Of a DNA stretch of 64,000 bases, positions 32,168-41,906 are shown piece by piece (position 1 is the first letter of the stretch; every line of letters starts with the position of its first letter). The notes beneath the pieces are model-generated. The model worked only from the letters and a program-made list of their open reading frames with translations, did not search any database and had not been told where the DNA came from. Source of the DNA: Aquipseudomonas guryensis (GTDB lineage: Bacteria > Pseudomonadota > Gammaproteobacteria > Pseudomonadales > Pseudomonadaceae); the NCBI RefSeq assembly GCF_014164785.1, contig NZ_JACJFN010000004.1, positions 186,001 to 250,000 on the forward strand, read 5' to 3'. Both the position numbers and the translations under genes were made by a program.

Positions 32168-33424
32168 ATGTTCAGACCCTTGCCGTTCTTTATCGGCTTG
32201 CGTTACACGCGGGCCAAACGTCGAAATCTTTTCGTTTCCTTCATCTCCCTCACTTCAATCATCGGCCTTGCCTTGGGCGTACTGGTGATGATCGTCGTGC
32301 TGTCGGTGATGAATGGCTTCGACCGCGAGATGCGTGACCGCGTGCTGGGCATGGTGCCGCATGCCACGCTCGAAAGCGGCCAGCCCTTGCCGGACTGGCA
32401 GCGGATCGCCACCCAGGTGGCCGAGAACCCGCAGGTACTGGCGACGGCGCCCTTCACCCAGATGCAAGGCCTGCTGACCAATAAGGGTCAGGTGCAGAAG
32501 GTGCTGATCAACGCCATTGACCCGCGCGAAGAGCACAAGGTCTCGATCATCGGCAACTTCTTCCTCAAAGACCAAGGTTCGCTGGCAGCCCTGAAGCCGG
32601 GCGAATTCGGTATCACCATTGGTGATCTGGCGGCGAAAAAGCTCGGTCTGGCGCTTGGCGACAAGGTCACCTTCGTCGCACCCGAGGTCGCAGTCACCCC
32701 GGCCGGCATGTTTCCGCGCATGAAGCGCTTCACTGTGGTCGGCATCTTCCATGTCGGCGCCGGTGAGATCGATGGCCATGTGGCCATGGCCCATGTCCAG
32801 GATGCCGGTCGCCTGCTGCGCTTGAAACCGGGCGAGGTGCAGGGCATCCGCCTCAAGCTGCGTGACCTGTTTGAGGCGCCGCGGGTGGCCTGGGAGTTGT
32901 CCCAGTCCCTGCGCGAGGAGAACTTCTATGCCCGCGACTGGACCGCAACCCACGGCAATCTGTACCAGGCGATTCGCATGGAGAAGGCCATGATCGGCCT
33001 GCTGCTGTTGCTGATCGTCGCGGTCGCTGCGTTCAACATCGTCTCCACCCTGGTCATGGTGGTCACCGACAAGCAGTCGGATATCGCCATCCTGCGCACC
33101 CTCGGCGCCACGCCGCGGCAGATCATGCTGACCTTCATGGTGCAGGGCACCGTGATCGGTGTGGTCGGCACCCTGGTCGGCGGCGTGCTGGGTGTGTTGG
33201 CGGCGCTCAATGTCAGTGCGGCGATCAAGTGGCTGGAGGGCGTGCTGGGCATGCAGTTCCTCAATGCCGAGGTGTATTTCATCGACTATCTGCCCTCGCA
33301 GGTGCAGGTCGAAGACGTGGTGCTGGTGTGCGCCGCGGCGTTGCTTCTGAGTTTCTTTGCCACCCTTTACCCGGCTCGGCGTGCGGCGCGCACCCAGCCA
33401 GCGGAGGCTTTGCGTTATGAGTGA
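32168..33424 (+). CDS. lolC: Lipoprotein-releasing ABC transporter permease LolC
   Basis: This permease (418 aa) is part of the LolCDE complex that extracts outer-membrane lipoproteins from the inner membrane and hands them to LolA. Residues about 25-50 form the first transmembrane helix ([28 protein letters not shown]). A large periplasmic domain follows, and the last 150 residues hold three more helices (FtsX-type). It is about 60 percent alike by eye to the second permease encoded two genes downstream, suggesting duplication. The ribosome binding site is weak. It overlaps lolD by 8 nt. Confidence 0.95.
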   Translation: MFRPLPFFIGLRYTRAKRRNLFVSFISLTSIIGLALGVLVMIVVLSVMNGFDREMRDRVLGMVPHATLESGQPLPDWQRIATQVAENPQVLATAPFTQMQGLLTNKGQVQKVLINAIDPREEHKVSIIGNFFLKDQGSLAALKPGEFGITIGDLAAKKLGLALGDKVTFVAPEVAVTPAGMFPRMKRFTVVGIFHVGAGEIDGHVAMAHVQDAGRLLRLKPGEVQGIRLKLRDLFEAPRVAWELSQSLREENFYARDWTATHGNLYQAIRMEKAMIGLLLLLIVAVAAFNIVSTLVMVVTDKQSDIAILRTLGATPRQIMLTFMVQGTVIGVVGTLVGGVLGVLAALNVSAAIKWLEGVLGMQFLNAEVYFIDYLPSQVQVEDVVLVCAAALLLSFFATLYPARRAARTQPAEALRYE

Positions 33425-34100
33425 TAAGGCAGTCCTGAGTTGCCGCAACCTTGGCAAGAGTTATGAGGAAGGGCCGCAGACGGTCGACGTGCTGACCAAC
33501 GTGGCGCTGGAGCTGTTGCCCGGCGAGCGCGTGGCCATCGTCGGCAGTTCCGGTTCCGGCAAGAGCACCCTGCTGAACATGCTGGGCGGCCTGGATACAC
33601 CGAGCCAGGGCAGCGTCTGGCTGGCCGGCGAGGAGCTGTCGGCGCTGAACGAGAAGGCGCGTGGCCTGCTGCGCAACCGGGCGCTGGGCTTCGTCTACCA
33701 GTTCCATCACCTGCTGCCCGAGTTCACCGCCCTGGAGAACGTATGCATGCCGCTGTTGATTGGCAAGACGCCGATCGGCGAGGCCCGTCAGCGTGCCACG
33801 GCGCTGCTGGAGAGGGTCGGCCTGGGCCATCGTCTGAGCCACAAGCCGGCCGAGCTGTCCGGTGGCGAGCGCCAGCGCGTGGCCATCGCCCGTGCTCTGG
33901 TCAATCGTCCGGCGCTGGTGCTGCTCGACGAGCCGACCGGCAACCTCGACCAGCACACCGCGCACGGCATCCAGGAACTGATGCGCGAACTCAGCGCCTC
34001 GTCGCAGACCGCCTTCCTGGTGGTGACCCACGACATGCAGCTGGCCCAGCAGATGGATAGGGTGCTGCGTCTGGAAGAAGGCCGGCTGGTGGCTGCCTGA
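33417..34100 (+). CDS. lolD: Lipoprotein-releasing ABC transporter ATPase LolD
   Basis: LolD (227 aa) is the ATPase of the LolCDE complex. Walker A is [16 protein letters not shown], the signature is [15 protein letters not shown] and Walker B is [13 protein letters not shown], with the H-loop in VVTHD. I chose the ATG at 33417, preceded by GGAGG and overlapping the lolC stop by 8 nt. It ends 1 nt before the lolE start codon, so the three genes are translated as a unit. Confidence 0.97.
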   Translation: MSDKAVLSCRNLGKSYEEGPQTVDVLTNVALELLPGERVAIVGSSGSGKSTLLNMLGGLDTPSQGSVWLAGEELSALNEKARGLLRNRALGFVYQFHHLLPEFTALENVCMPLLIGKTPIGEARQRATALLERVGLGHRLSHKPAELSGGERQRVAIARALVNRPALVLLDEPTGNLDQHTAHGIQELMRELSASSQTAFLVVTHDMQLAQQMDRVLRLEEGRLVAA

Positions 34101-34101
34101 T

Positions 34102-35346
34102 ATGTTTCGGCCAATCGCACTTTTTATCGGTACCCGCTACACCCGCGCCAAGCGGCGCAATCACTACATCTCGTTTATCTCGCTGACCTCGATGATCGGT
34201 CTCGGTCTGGGCGTGCTGGCGATGATCGTGGTGCTCTCGGTGATGAACGGTTTCCAGAAGGAAATGAGCACGCGCATCCTCGGCATGGTGCCGCACGCCA
34301 CCCTCAGCGCCGAACAGCCGCTGGCTGACTGGAGTGCCGTGGCCGAGGTGGCCAAGCGCAACCCGCAGGTTATCGGCGCGGCACCTTTTGCCGAGCTGGA
34401 GGGGATGTTCTCCTACCGCGGCATCATGCAGCCGATCCAGATCAATGGCGTCGATCCGGCCCAGGAACAGCAGGTCTCGATCATCGGCCGGCAGATGGTC
34501 CAGGGGCGCCTGGACGACCTGCGTCCCGGCGAGTTCGGCGTGATCATCGGCGAGGTAACGGCGCGGCGTTTCCGCCTCAATGTCGGCGACAAACTGACCC
34601 TGATCGTACCCGAAGTGAGCGGTGCCGCCGGTGGCATCACCCCGCGCATGCAGCGCCTGAATGTGGTCGGCGTATTCAAGGTGGGTGCCGAGCTGGATGG
34701 CAGCCTGGCGCTGATCAGCATCGCCGATGCCTCGAGCATCCAGCGCTTCGCCCCGCAGCAGGTGCAGAGCGTGCGTGTCGCGCTCAAGGATCTTTACCAG
34801 GCGCCGCAGGTGTCCGCCGCCATCGCGGCCAGCCTGGGCGCAGGCTTCAAGGCCAATGACTGGACCCACACCCAGGGCAGCCTGTTCAGCGCGATGAAGA
34901 TGGAAAAGACCATGATCGGCCTGCTCCTGCTGCTGATCATCGCGGTTGCCGCGTTCAACATCATTGCCACCCTGGTCATGGTGGTGGCCGACAAACGCTC
35001 CGATATCGCCATCCTGCGCACCCTCGGCGCCACGCCGTGGCAGATCATGAGTACCTTCATGGTCCAGGGCACGGTGATTGGCAGCATCGGTACGCTGGTC
35101 GGCGGTGTACTGGGGGTGATCGTCGCCCTCAATGTGAGTGGCTGGATGGCCTTGCTGGAGCGGGTCAGTGGCACCCATATCCTCAGTTCGGATGTCTACT
35201 ACATCAACAATCTGCCCTCCGATCTGCAGGCTGGTGATGTCCTGTTGATCTGCGGCGCGGCATTGCTGATGAGTTTTCTGGCGACCCTGTACCCGGCCTG
35301 GCGCGCCTCTCGTACCCAGCCCGCAGAAGCGCTGCGTTACGATTGA
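34102..35346 (+). CDS. lolE: Lipoprotein-releasing ABC transporter permease LolE
   Basis: This is the second permease (414 aa) of the complex, with the same architecture as LolC: one N-terminal helix, a periplasmic domain and three C-terminal helices ending in the conserved [19 protein letters not shown]. The start MFRP....[13 protein letters not shown] almost repeats that of LolC. Which of the two permeases is functionally LolC and which LolE cannot be decided from sequence alone here. I follow gene order. A strong terminator follows after 18 nt. Confidence 0.94.
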   Translation: MFRPIALFIGTRYTRAKRRNHYISFISLTSMIGLGLGVLAMIVVLSVMNGFQKEMSTRILGMVPHATLSAEQPLADWSAVAEVAKRNPQVIGAAPFAELEGMFSYRGIMQPIQINGVDPAQEQQVSIIGRQMVQGRLDDLRPGEFGVIIGEVTARRFRLNVGDKLTLIVPEVSGAAGGITPRMQRLNVVGVFKVGAELDGSLALISIADASSIQRFAPQQVQSVRVALKDLYQAPQVSAAIAASLGAGFKANDWTHTQGSLFSAMKMEKTMIGLLLLLIIAVAAFNIIATLVMVVADKRSDIAILRTLGATPWQIMSTFMVQGTVIGSIGTLVGGVLGVIVALNVSGWMALLERVSGTHILSSDVYYINNLPSDLQAGDVLLICGAALLMSFLATLYPAWRASRTQPAEALRYD

Positions 35347-35364
35347 AGTGCAGATGTGAGCCAT

Positions 35365-35393
35365 AAAAAACGCCGCTATCAGCGGCGTTTTTT
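35365..35393. terminator. Bidirectional terminator after lolE
   Basis: A 13-bp stem (AAAAAACGCCGCT / AGCGGCGTTTTTT, loop ATC) lies between convergent lolE and the DUF2062 gene. Its last T is also the first base of the DUF2062 stop codon on the other strand. Confidence 0.94.
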
Positions 35394-35926
35394 CATTCTG
35401 GGGTGGCCTGTTGCCTACGGCGCTCCTGGCGTTTGCGCCAGGTATGCCTTACCCACCAGCGCCAGTAGAGCATGGTCAGGTTGTAGGCCAGCAGGGCAAA
35501 GCTCAGTCCGGCAATCAGTGAGCCGAGCAGGAAGGGCTGCCAGAGTATGGCCAGTTCTCCGGTGATCCACTCCCAGGTCAGGGAATCGGGCAGCAGCATC
35601 GGCGGAATCCCCATGATCCAGGCCCCAAGCTTGTAGGTGCAGTAGAAAACCGGCGGCATGGTGATCGGGTTGGTCAACCAGACCAGGCCTACGGATATCG
35701 GCAGGTTAGCCCGTACCGGTACGGCAAGGCTGGCAGCGAGCAGCATCTGCATCGGCAGCGGTATAAATGCGGCGAACAGGCCCACGGCCATGGCCCGTGC
35801 CACCGAGTGACGGTTGAGGTGCCAGAGGTTGGGGTCATGCAGCAGGGCGCCGAGGAAGCGCAGGGATTTGTTGGTCCGGATGCTTTCCGGATCGGGCATG
35901 TAGCGCTTGAATAAACGACGCGGCAT
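35393..35926 (-). CDS. DUF2062 membrane protein (177 aa)
   Basis: This is a member of the DUF2062 family of small inner-membrane proteins. The conserved segments RHSVARAMAVGLFAAFIPLPMQMLLAASLAV and LVWLTNPITMPPVFYCTYKLG are visible. Three or four hydrophobic helices and a very basic C-terminal tail (RKRQERRRQQ) complete it. The function is unknown to me. It is encoded between lolE and comEC in Pseudomonas as I recall and appears monocistronic. Confidence 0.9.
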   Translation of the reverse strand: MPRRLFKRYMPDPESIRTNKSLRFLGALLHDPNLWHLNRHSVARAMAVGLFAAFIPLPMQMLLAASLAVPVRANLPISVGLVWLTNPITMPPVFYCTYKLGAWIMGIPPMLLPDSLTWEWITGELAILWQPFLLGSLIAGLSFALLAYNLTMLYWRWWVRHTWRKRQERRRQQATPE

Positions 35927-36048
35927 GAAAACTCTCGGGTGGCTGAAGCGCGACTATTATGCACCGATTGCCGGTGACTGGCTTGTGACAGGCCAGCAAC
36001 GCGAGATAAGCGGTGCCCCAGGACGGCGGCGCCCACAGGGAGAACGGA

Positions 36049-38274
36049 ATGCGCACAGGGATGTTGGCGCTGGCCGCCGGATTGGCCGGCCTTACCGTAT
36101 TGCCGGCGTTGCCGCCGACCTGGCTGCTGTGGTTGGTGCTGCCAGTCGGGCTGATGCTTTTGCCCTATCGCAGTTACCCCTTGGCCTTGTTCCTCTTCGG
36201 TTTGGCCTGGGCCTGCGTTTCTGCGCAGTGGGCGCTGGACGAGCGTCTGCCTGCCGAGCTGGGTGGCCAGACCCTGTGGCTGGAAGGGCAGGTGGTCGGC
36301 CTGCCGGAGCAGCGCGCGGGTGTGGTGCGTTTTCATCTTGTCGATGCTGTGGCGCGGCGCCATGCCTTGCCGGGCAAGCTGCGCCTGGCCTGGTATGACG
36401 GCCCCGCACTGCAGGCCGGCGAGCGCTGGCGCCTGGCGGTGCGTCTCAAGCGTCCGCAGGGGCTGGTCAATCCACAGGGCTTCGACTACGAAGCCTGGCT
36501 GCTGGCGCAACGCATCGGTGCCACGGGCACGGTCAAACAGGGTGAGCTTCTGGCCTCGGCGGGCGGTGTTTCTGCCTGGCGCGACCAACTGCGCCAACGC
36601 TTGTTGCGTGTCGACGCCCAGGGGCGTGCCGGCGCGCTGGCTGCCTTGGTGCTGGGCGATGACTCGGGCCTGACTTCTACGGACTGGCGCCTGTTGCAGG
36701 ACACCGGCACGGTGCACCTGCTGGTTATCTCCGGCCAACATGTGGCTTTGCTGGCGGCCTTGCTCTATGGCCTGGTTGCCGGTTTGGCTCGCCTTGGCCT
36801 TTGGCCACGCGGCCTGTCCTGGCTGCCGGCGGCCTGCACCCTGGCCTTCGGCGGAGCCTTGGCTTATGGCCTGCTGGCGGGCTTCGAGGTGCCGGTGCGG
36901 CGGGCCTGCGTGATGATCGCGGTGGTGCTGCTCTGGCGCTTGCGCTTTCGCCATCTGGGCGTGTGGACGCCATTGCTGCTGGCCTGGATCGCCGTGCTGC
37001 TGATCGAGCCACTGGCCGGGCTGCAGGCAGGTTTCTGGTTGTCGTTCGGCGCGGTGGCGCTGTTGGCTCTGGTCTTCAGCGGTCGCCTCGGCGCGTGGCC
37101 CTGGTGGCTGGTGTGGTGGCGCGCGCAGTGGACGCTGGCCCTGGGCCTGTTGCCGCTGTTTCTTGCGCTGGGCCTGCCAATCAGTGCTAGCGGGCCGCTG
37201 GCCAACCTGTTTGCCGTGCCCTGGGTGAGTTTTCTGGTGGTGCCGCTGGCGTTGCTGGGTACGCTGCTGTTGCCCGTGCCTGGGGTAGGCGAGGGGTTGT
37301 TATGGCTGGCCGGTGGCCTGCTCGAACTGTTGTTCCAGCTGCTGGGTCTGTTGGCCGCGGCGCTGCCGGCCTGGCTGCCCATGCAGTTGCCTTTGTGGGC
37401 CTGGCTGCTGGTCAGTCTCGGCGTCTGCCTGCTTCTGTTGCCGGCCGGTGTGCCGTTCCGTGCACTGGGGTTGCCGTTGCTCTTGCCGCTGCTGTTTCCG
37501 CCGCAGCAGTTGCCGGCAACCGGGCAGGCGGAAGTCTGGCAACTGGATGTCGGGCAGGGCCTGGCGGTGCTGGTACGCACCCGCGAGCATGCGCTGCTGT
37601 ATGACGCCGGGCCGCGTTACGGCGATTTTGACCTGGGCGAGCGGGTGGTCGTGCCGTCCCTGCGTGCCCTGGGAGTCAGCAAGTTGGATGTCATGCTGCT
37701 CAGCCATGCCGACAGCGACCACGCGGGTGGTGCGCTGGCCGTGCAGCAACGCTTGCCGATCGCACGGGTACTTAGCGGCGAGGCGGCGGTGTTGCCGCGG
37801 CAGTTGGCGGCGGATCAGTGCGTGGATGGTGCCAGCTGGCTCTGGGATGGCGTGCGCTTCACCACCTGGCGCTGGGCGCAGGCAGCGGAGGGTAATCAGG
37901 CGTCCTGCCTGCTCAAGGTCGAAGCGGAGGGTGAGACCTTGCTGCTGACTGGCGATATCGATACGGCGACCGAACGGGGCTTGGTGGCAGATGGGCGTGA
38001 GCTGCGCGCGGACTGGCTGCAGATCCCCCATCACGGCAGTCGCAGCTCGTCCTCGGCGGCTTTTCTCGAGGCGGTTGCACCCTCTGCGGCGCTGCTTTCG
38101 CGGGGCAGCAACAACCCTTTCGGTCACCCCCATCCGCAGGTCATGGCGGGCTACCGGGCGCGTGGGATAACGGTTTACGACAACGTGGCCACAGGTGCCC
38201 TGCGCATTCGCCTGGGGGCTCGCGAGGCGCCCTACGGCTGGCGCGAACGGCAAGTCTTCTGGCGGGAAAAATGA
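36049..38274 (+). CDS. comEC: DNA internalisation protein ComEC/Rec2
   Basis: ComEC (741 aa) forms the inner-membrane channel for single-stranded DNA uptake in natural transformation. The N-terminal part has hydrophobic helices and the DUF4131-like OB region. The central competence domain contains HLLVISGQHVALLAALLYGL. The C-terminal metallo-beta-lactamase-like domain shows LSHADSDHAGGALA and IPHHGSRSSSSAAFLEAV, consistent with nuclease-type metal binding. I chose the ATG at 36049, which has GGGAG 6 nt upstream. A longer in-frame start adds 12 hydrophilic residues. It heads a plus-strand series with exbB. Confidence 0.93.
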   Translation: MRTGMLALAAGLAGLTVLPALPPTWLLWLVLPVGLMLLPYRSYPLALFLFGLAWACVSAQWALDERLPAELGGQTLWLEGQVVGLPEQRAGVVRFHLVDAVARRHALPGKLRLAWYDGPALQAGERWRLAVRLKRPQGLVNPQGFDYEAWLLAQRIGATGTVKQGELLASAGGVSAWRDQLRQRLLRVDAQGRAGALAALVLGDDSGLTSTDWRLLQDTGTVHLLVISGQHVALLAALLYGLVAGLARLGLWPRGLSWLPAACTLAFGGALAYGLLAGFEVPVRRACVMIAVVLLWRLRFRHLGVWTPLLLAWIAVLLIEPLAGLQAGFWLSFGAVALLALVFSGRLGAWPWWLVWWRAQWTLALGLLPLFLALGLPISASGPLANLFAVPWVSFLVVPLALLGTLLLPVPGVGEGLLWLAGGLLELLFQLLGLLAAALPAWLPMQLPLWAWLLVSLGVCLLLLPAGVPFRALGLPLLLPLLFPPQQLPATGQAEVWQLDVGQGLAVLVRTREHALLYDAGPRYGDFDLGERVVVPSLRALGVSKLDVMLLSHADSDHAGGALAVQQRLPIARVLSGEAAVLPRQLAADQCVDGASWLWDGVRFTTWRWAQAAEGNQASCLLKVEAEGETLLLTGDIDTATERGLVADGRELRADWLQIPHHGSRSSSSAAFLEAVAPSAALLSRGSNNPFGHPHPQVMAGYRARGITVYDNVATGALRIRLGAREAPYGWRERQVFWREK

Positions 38275-38346
38275 GAACCGGGGAGGTCTGTTCGGCGGCA
38301 TCCCTATGCTAGAGTGGCGCCACTTTTCCGAGGGGGATGCACTACC

Positions 38347-39021
38347 GTGTGGGAATTGGTCAAAGCAGGCGGCTGGATGATGCTGCCGATCATTCTGTGT
38401 TCCATCGCAGCCGTCGGCATCATTGCCGAACGCCTGTGGACCCTGCGGCCCAGCCGCATCACCCCGCCCCATCTGTTGGGGCAGGTATGGCGCTGGATCA
38501 AGGAAAAAAAGCTCAACAACGAGAAGCTTCGGGAGCTGCGCGCCGACTCGCCGCTGGGGCAGATCCTCGCCGCCGGCTTGGCCAACTCCAAGCATGGTCG
38601 CGAGATCATGAAGGAGTGCATCGAGGAAGCCGCCGCCCGCGTCATCCATGAGCTGGAACGCTACCTCAACGCCCTCGGCACCATCGCCGGTATCGCTCCG
38701 CTGCTCGGCCTGCTCGGTACCGTGCTGGGCATGATCGACATCTTCAGTGCCTTTATCGGCAACAGCACGGCCAACGCCTCGGTGCTGGCCGGCGGTATCT
38801 CCAAAGCGCTGATCACCACCGCAGCCGGCCTGATGGTGGCGATCCCCGCGCTGTTCTTCCACCGCTTCCTGCAGCGTCGGGTCGACGAGCTGGTGGTGGG
38901 CATGGAGCAGGAAGCGATTAAGCTGGTGGAAGTGGTGCAGGGCGATCGTGAAGTCGACCTGACCGAGGCGCCGGCTGTGGCAGCCAAGGCGGAAACCCGC
39001 AAAGAGGGCAAGAAGGCGTGA
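38347..39021 (+). CDS. exbB: MotA/TolQ/ExbB proton channel protein
   Basis: ExbB-like protein (224 aa) with three transmembrane helices, including the proton-channel signature region LNALGTIAGIAPLLGLLGTVLGMIDIFSAF and TAAGLMVAIPALFFHRFL. With ExbD it forms a proton-driven motor that energises an envelope process. No TonB gene is adjacent, so the partner cannot be stated. The GTG start is supported by GAGGGGG and by homologues that begin M/V-WELVKAGGWMMLPI. Its end overlaps exbD by 4 nt. Confidence 0.93.
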   Translation: MWELVKAGGWMMLPIILCSIAAVGIIAERLWTLRPSRITPPHLLGQVWRWIKEKKLNNEKLRELRADSPLGQILAAGLANSKHGREIMKECIEEAAARVIHELERYLNALGTIAGIAPLLGLLGTVLGMIDIFSAFIGNSTANASVLAGGISKALITTAAGLMVAIPALFFHRFLQRRVDELVVGMEQEAIKLVEVVQGDREVDLTEAPAVAAKAETRKEGKKA

Positions 39022-39449
39022 AGTTCCGGCGCAAACCGCGGGAAAACGTCGAGATCAACCTGGCTTCGTTGATCGACGTGGTGTTCATCCTGCTGCTGTT
39101 CTTCGTGGTCACCACCACCTTCACCCGCGAGACCCAACTCAAGGTCGATCTGCCGGAAGCGGCCAGCGGCACGCCGCCGGAAGAAACTGCGCTGAAGCAG
39201 ATGGAAGTCCTGATCAGTGCCGAAGGCAGCTACTCGCTGAATGGCCAGGCCCTGCTGAAAAGCGACCTGGAAAGCCTGATGGCGGCTCTGGGCAAGGAAT
39301 CCGCGGGTGACAACAGCCTGCCGCTGGTGATCAGCGCCGATGCGCAGACGCCGCACCAGGCAGTGATCACCGCCATGGATGCCGCCGGCAAACTGGGCTT
39401 TGCCCACCTGCGCATCACCACGGTCGAGGCCGAAGCGGCCAAGCCCTGA
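39018..39449 (+). CDS. exbD: ExbD/TolR biopolymer transport protein
   Basis: ExbD-like protein (143 aa) with a cytoplasmic N terminus, one helix carrying the essential Asp ([20 protein letters not shown]) and a periplasmic domain. It works with the ExbB homologue encoded just upstream. The GTG start overlaps the exbB stop (GTGA), and the stop overlaps the lpxK start (TGATG). The genes are thus coupled to lipid A synthesis genes, an arrangement conserved across many gammaproteobacteria. Confidence 0.95.
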   Translation: MKFRRKPRENVEINLASLIDVVFILLLFFVVTTTFTRETQLKVDLPEAASGTPPEETALKQMEVLISAEGSYSLNGQALLKSDLESLMAALGKESAGDNSLPLVISADAQTPHQAVITAMDAAGKLGFAHLRITTVEAEAAKP

Positions 39450-40453
39450 TGGCGCTCTCCGACCGCCTGCTCGAGGCCTGGTACCGTGGCCATCCACTGC
39501 TGACCCTGCTGCGCCCGCTGGAGTGGCTGTACCGGCGGGTGGTGCAGGGCAAGCGCGAGGCGTTCGTCGCCGGGCGTGGCGAGATCTATCGCGCACCGGT
39601 GCCGGTCATAGTCGTCGGCAACATCACCGTCGGTGGTACCGGCAAGACCCCCCTGATTCTCTGGTTGATCGAGCATTGCCGCAGCCGCGGTCTGCGCGTC
39701 GGCGTGGTCAGTCGTGGCTATGGCGCGCAGCCGCCGCAGCTGCCCTGGCGGGTGCGTGCCGAGCATTCGGCCGCCGAGGCGGGCGACGAGCCGCTGCTGT
39801 TGGTGCAACGCAGTGGCGTGCCGCTGGTGATCGATCCGCAGCGCTCGCGCGCCGTACAGGCGTTGCTGGCGCAGGAAGCGCTGGACCTGATCCTCTGTGA
39901 CGACGGTCTGCAGCACTATCGCCTGGCCCGTGACCTGGAGCTGGTGCTGATCGATGCTGCTCGTGGTTTGGGCAATCGCCGTTGTCTGCCGGCCGGGCCG
40001 CTGCGTGAGCCGGTCGAACGTCTGGCTGAGGTGGATGCCGTGCTGTTCAATGGCGCCAGCGCCGACAGCGAGGAGGGTTATGCCTTCCGTCTGCAGCCGA
40101 CGGCCCTGATTAACCTGCGCAGTGGCGCGCGCGCCGCCCTCGATCATTTCCCGCTCGGCCAGGCCGTGCATGCGGTGGCCGGCATCGGCAATCCGCAGCG
40201 TTTCTTCAATACCCTCGAGGCGTTAAACTGGCGGCCAATCGCGCATGCCTTCGCCGATCACGCCAGTTACAGCCCGCAGCTGCTCAGCTTCAGCCCGCCA
40301 CTGCCGCTGTTGATGACCGAGAAGGATGCGGTGAAATGCCGGGCCTTTGCCGCCGATGACTGGTGGTACCTGGCGGTGGATGCCGAACCGTCGCAGGCGT
40401 TCGTCGCCTGGCTGGATGGCGAGCTGAGCCGCCTGTTGCCGCTCAAGCGCTGA
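39449..40453 (+). CDS. lpxK: Tetraacyldisaccharide 4'-kinase LpxK
   Basis: LpxK (334 aa) phosphorylates the 4' position of the lipid A disaccharide precursor at the inner membrane. An N-terminal hydrophobic/amphipathic segment ([16 protein letters not shown]) precedes the unusual P-loop [19 protein letters not shown] and the conserved SRGYGAQ and [22 protein letters not shown] segments. Translation is coupled to exbD by TGATG. It is part of an envelope-precursor run with kdsB and murB. Confidence 0.97.
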   Translation: MALSDRLLEAWYRGHPLLTLLRPLEWLYRRVVQGKREAFVAGRGEIYRAPVPVIVVGNITVGGTGKTPLILWLIEHCRSRGLRVGVVSRGYGAQPPQLPWRVRAEHSAAEAGDEPLLLVQRSGVPLVIDPQRSRAVQALLAQEALDLILCDDGLQHYRLARDLELVLIDAARGLGNRRCLPAGPLREPVERLAEVDAVLFNGASADSEEGYAFRLQPTALINLRSGARAALDHFPLGQAVHAVAGIGNPQRFFNTLEALNWRPIAHAFADHASYSPQLLSFSPPLPLLMTEKDAVKCRAFAADDWWYLAVDAEPSQAFVAWLDGELSRLLPLKR

Positions 40454-40491
40454 CTCTTTCTGCTGTTTTCACTCTTTCCAAGGACATCCCC

Positions 40492-40677
40492 ATGGATCCC
40501 AAACTGCTCGATATCCTGGCCTGCCCGGTCTGCAAGGGCCCGCTGCAACTGAGCGAAGACAAGACCGAACTGATCAGCAAGGGCGCCGGCCTGGCCTACC
40601 CGATTCGCGACGGCATCCCGGTGATGCTGGAAAGCGAGGCACGCACCCTCAACGTCGACGAACGCCTGGACAAGTAA
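40492..40677 (+). CDS. Trm112-family small protein (61 aa)
   Basis: This small protein of the Trm112/YcaR group has the single metal-type motif ACPVCKGPL near the start and the family ending [19 protein letters not shown]. In E. coli the homologue lies at the same place between lpxK and kdsB. Its role is unclear, though Trm112 proteins generally activate methyltransferases. The start at 40492 is preceded by AAGGA. The kdsB ATG follows its stop codon directly. Confidence 0.93.
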   Translation: MDPKLLDILACPVCKGPLQLSEDKTELISKGAGLAYPIRDGIPVMLESEARTLNVDERLDK

Positions 40678-41442
40678 ATGACTGCCGCCTTTATCGTTGT
40701 CATCCCCGCGCGTTTCTCCTCCAGCCGCCTGCCGGGCAAGCCGCTGCAGGATATCGCCGGCAAGCCGATGGTCCAGCATGTCTGGGAACAGGCGAAGAAG
40801 AGCAGTGCGGCGCGGGTTGTGGTGGCCACCGACGATGCGCGCATCTTCGAGGTATGCCAGGGCTTCGGCGCTGAGGTACTGATGACCGATGCCGCGCACA
40901 ACTCGGGCACCGACCGCCTGGCAGAAGTGGCGACCCAGCTGGGTCTGGCCAGCGACGCCATCGTGGTCAACGTGCAGGGCGACGAGCCGCTGATTCCGCC
41001 GAGCATCATTGATCAGGTGGCCGCCAACCTGGCCGCCAATCCGCAGGCTGGCATCGCCACCCTGGCCGAGCCGATCGAGGATGTGCAGGCGCTGTTCAAT
41101 CCCAACGTGGTCAAGGTGGTCAGCGACAAGACGGGCCTGGCCCTGACCTTTAGCCGCGCGCCGCTGGCCTGGGCTCGCGATGCCTTTGCCAAGAGCCGTG
41201 ACCAGCTGCCGGCTGGCGTGCCCTATCGCCGCCATATCGGCATCTACGCCTACCGAGCCGGCTTCCTGCATGACTTCGTGGCCTGGGGCCCGTGCTGGCT
41301 GGAAGACACCGAGTGCCTGGAGCAGCTGCGCGCCCTGTGGCACGGCGTGCGCATCCATGTCGCCGATGCCCTGGAAGCGCCGCCGGCCGGGGTCGATACC
41401 CCGGAAGACCTGGAGCGGGTACGCCGTCTGCTGGGGGCCTGA
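40678..41442 (+). CDS. kdsB: CMP-Kdo synthetase KdsB
   Basis: KdsB (254 aa) activates Kdo with CTP for lipopolysaccharide inner-core synthesis. The nucleotide-binding start [26 protein letters not shown] and the segments [24 protein letters not shown] and [13 protein letters not shown] are family hallmarks. The start abuts the stop of the Trm112-like gene, and its end overlaps the phosphatase gene by one base (TGATG). Confidence 0.97.
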   Translation: MTAAFIVVIPARFSSSRLPGKPLQDIAGKPMVQHVWEQAKKSSAARVVVATDDARIFEVCQGFGAEVLMTDAAHNSGTDRLAEVATQLGLASDAIVVNVQGDEPLIPPSIIDQVAANLAANPQAGIATLAEPIEDVQALFNPNVVKVVSDKTGLALTFSRAPLAWARDAFAKSRDQLPAGVPYRRHIGIYAYRAGFLHDFVAWGPCWLEDTECLEQLRALWHGVRIHVADALEAPPAGVDTPEDLERVRRLLGA

Positions 41443-41906
41443 TGAAGGTTCTGTTCGTCTGCCTGGGCAACATCTGCCGTTCACCGACTGCCGAAGGTGT
41501 GTTGCGCCAACGCCTGCAGGCGGCCGGCCTGGCCGAGCGGGTGCAGGTGGACTCCGCTGGCACCGGTGACTGGCATGTCGGCAAGGCGCCGGATCAGCGC
41601 ACCCGCCTGGCCGCGCAGCGCCGTGGTTATGACTTGGCGCCGCTGCGCGCCCGCCAGGTGGCCGTCGAGGACTTTCAGCGCTTCGACCTGATCCTGGCGA
41701 TGGATCACAGCAACCTCAAGCATCTGCAGGCATTGCGCCCAGGGGGCGCGGCGGCGGAGCTGGATCTGTTCCTGCGTCGCTACCAGCTGGCCCTGGATGA
41801 GGTGCCGGACCCTTATTACGGCGGTGACGACGGCTTCGAACAGGTACTCGACCTGATCGAGCAGGCCAGCGATGCCCTGCTCCATGAAATCAGGGGGAGC
41901 CTGTGA
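41442..41906 (+). CDS. Low-molecular-weight protein tyrosine phosphatase
   Basis: This phosphatase (154 aa) has its active-site P-loop CLGNICRS right at the N terminus (Cys7, Arg13) and the general acid Asp in VPDPYYGGDDGF near residue 125. Such enzymes dephosphorylate tyrosine residues of kinases and exopolysaccharide regulators, but no cognate kinase is encoded here. I chose the ATG at 41442, coupled to kdsB by TGATG. Its stop overlaps murB by 4 nt. Confidence 0.94.
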   Translation: MKVLFVCLGNICRSPTAEGVLRQRLQAAGLAERVQVDSAGTGDWHVGKAPDQRTRLAAQRRGYDLAPLRARQVAVEDFQRFDLILAMDHSNLKHLQALRPGGAAAELDLFLRRYQLALDEVPDPYYGGDDGFEQVLDLIEQASDALLHEIRGSL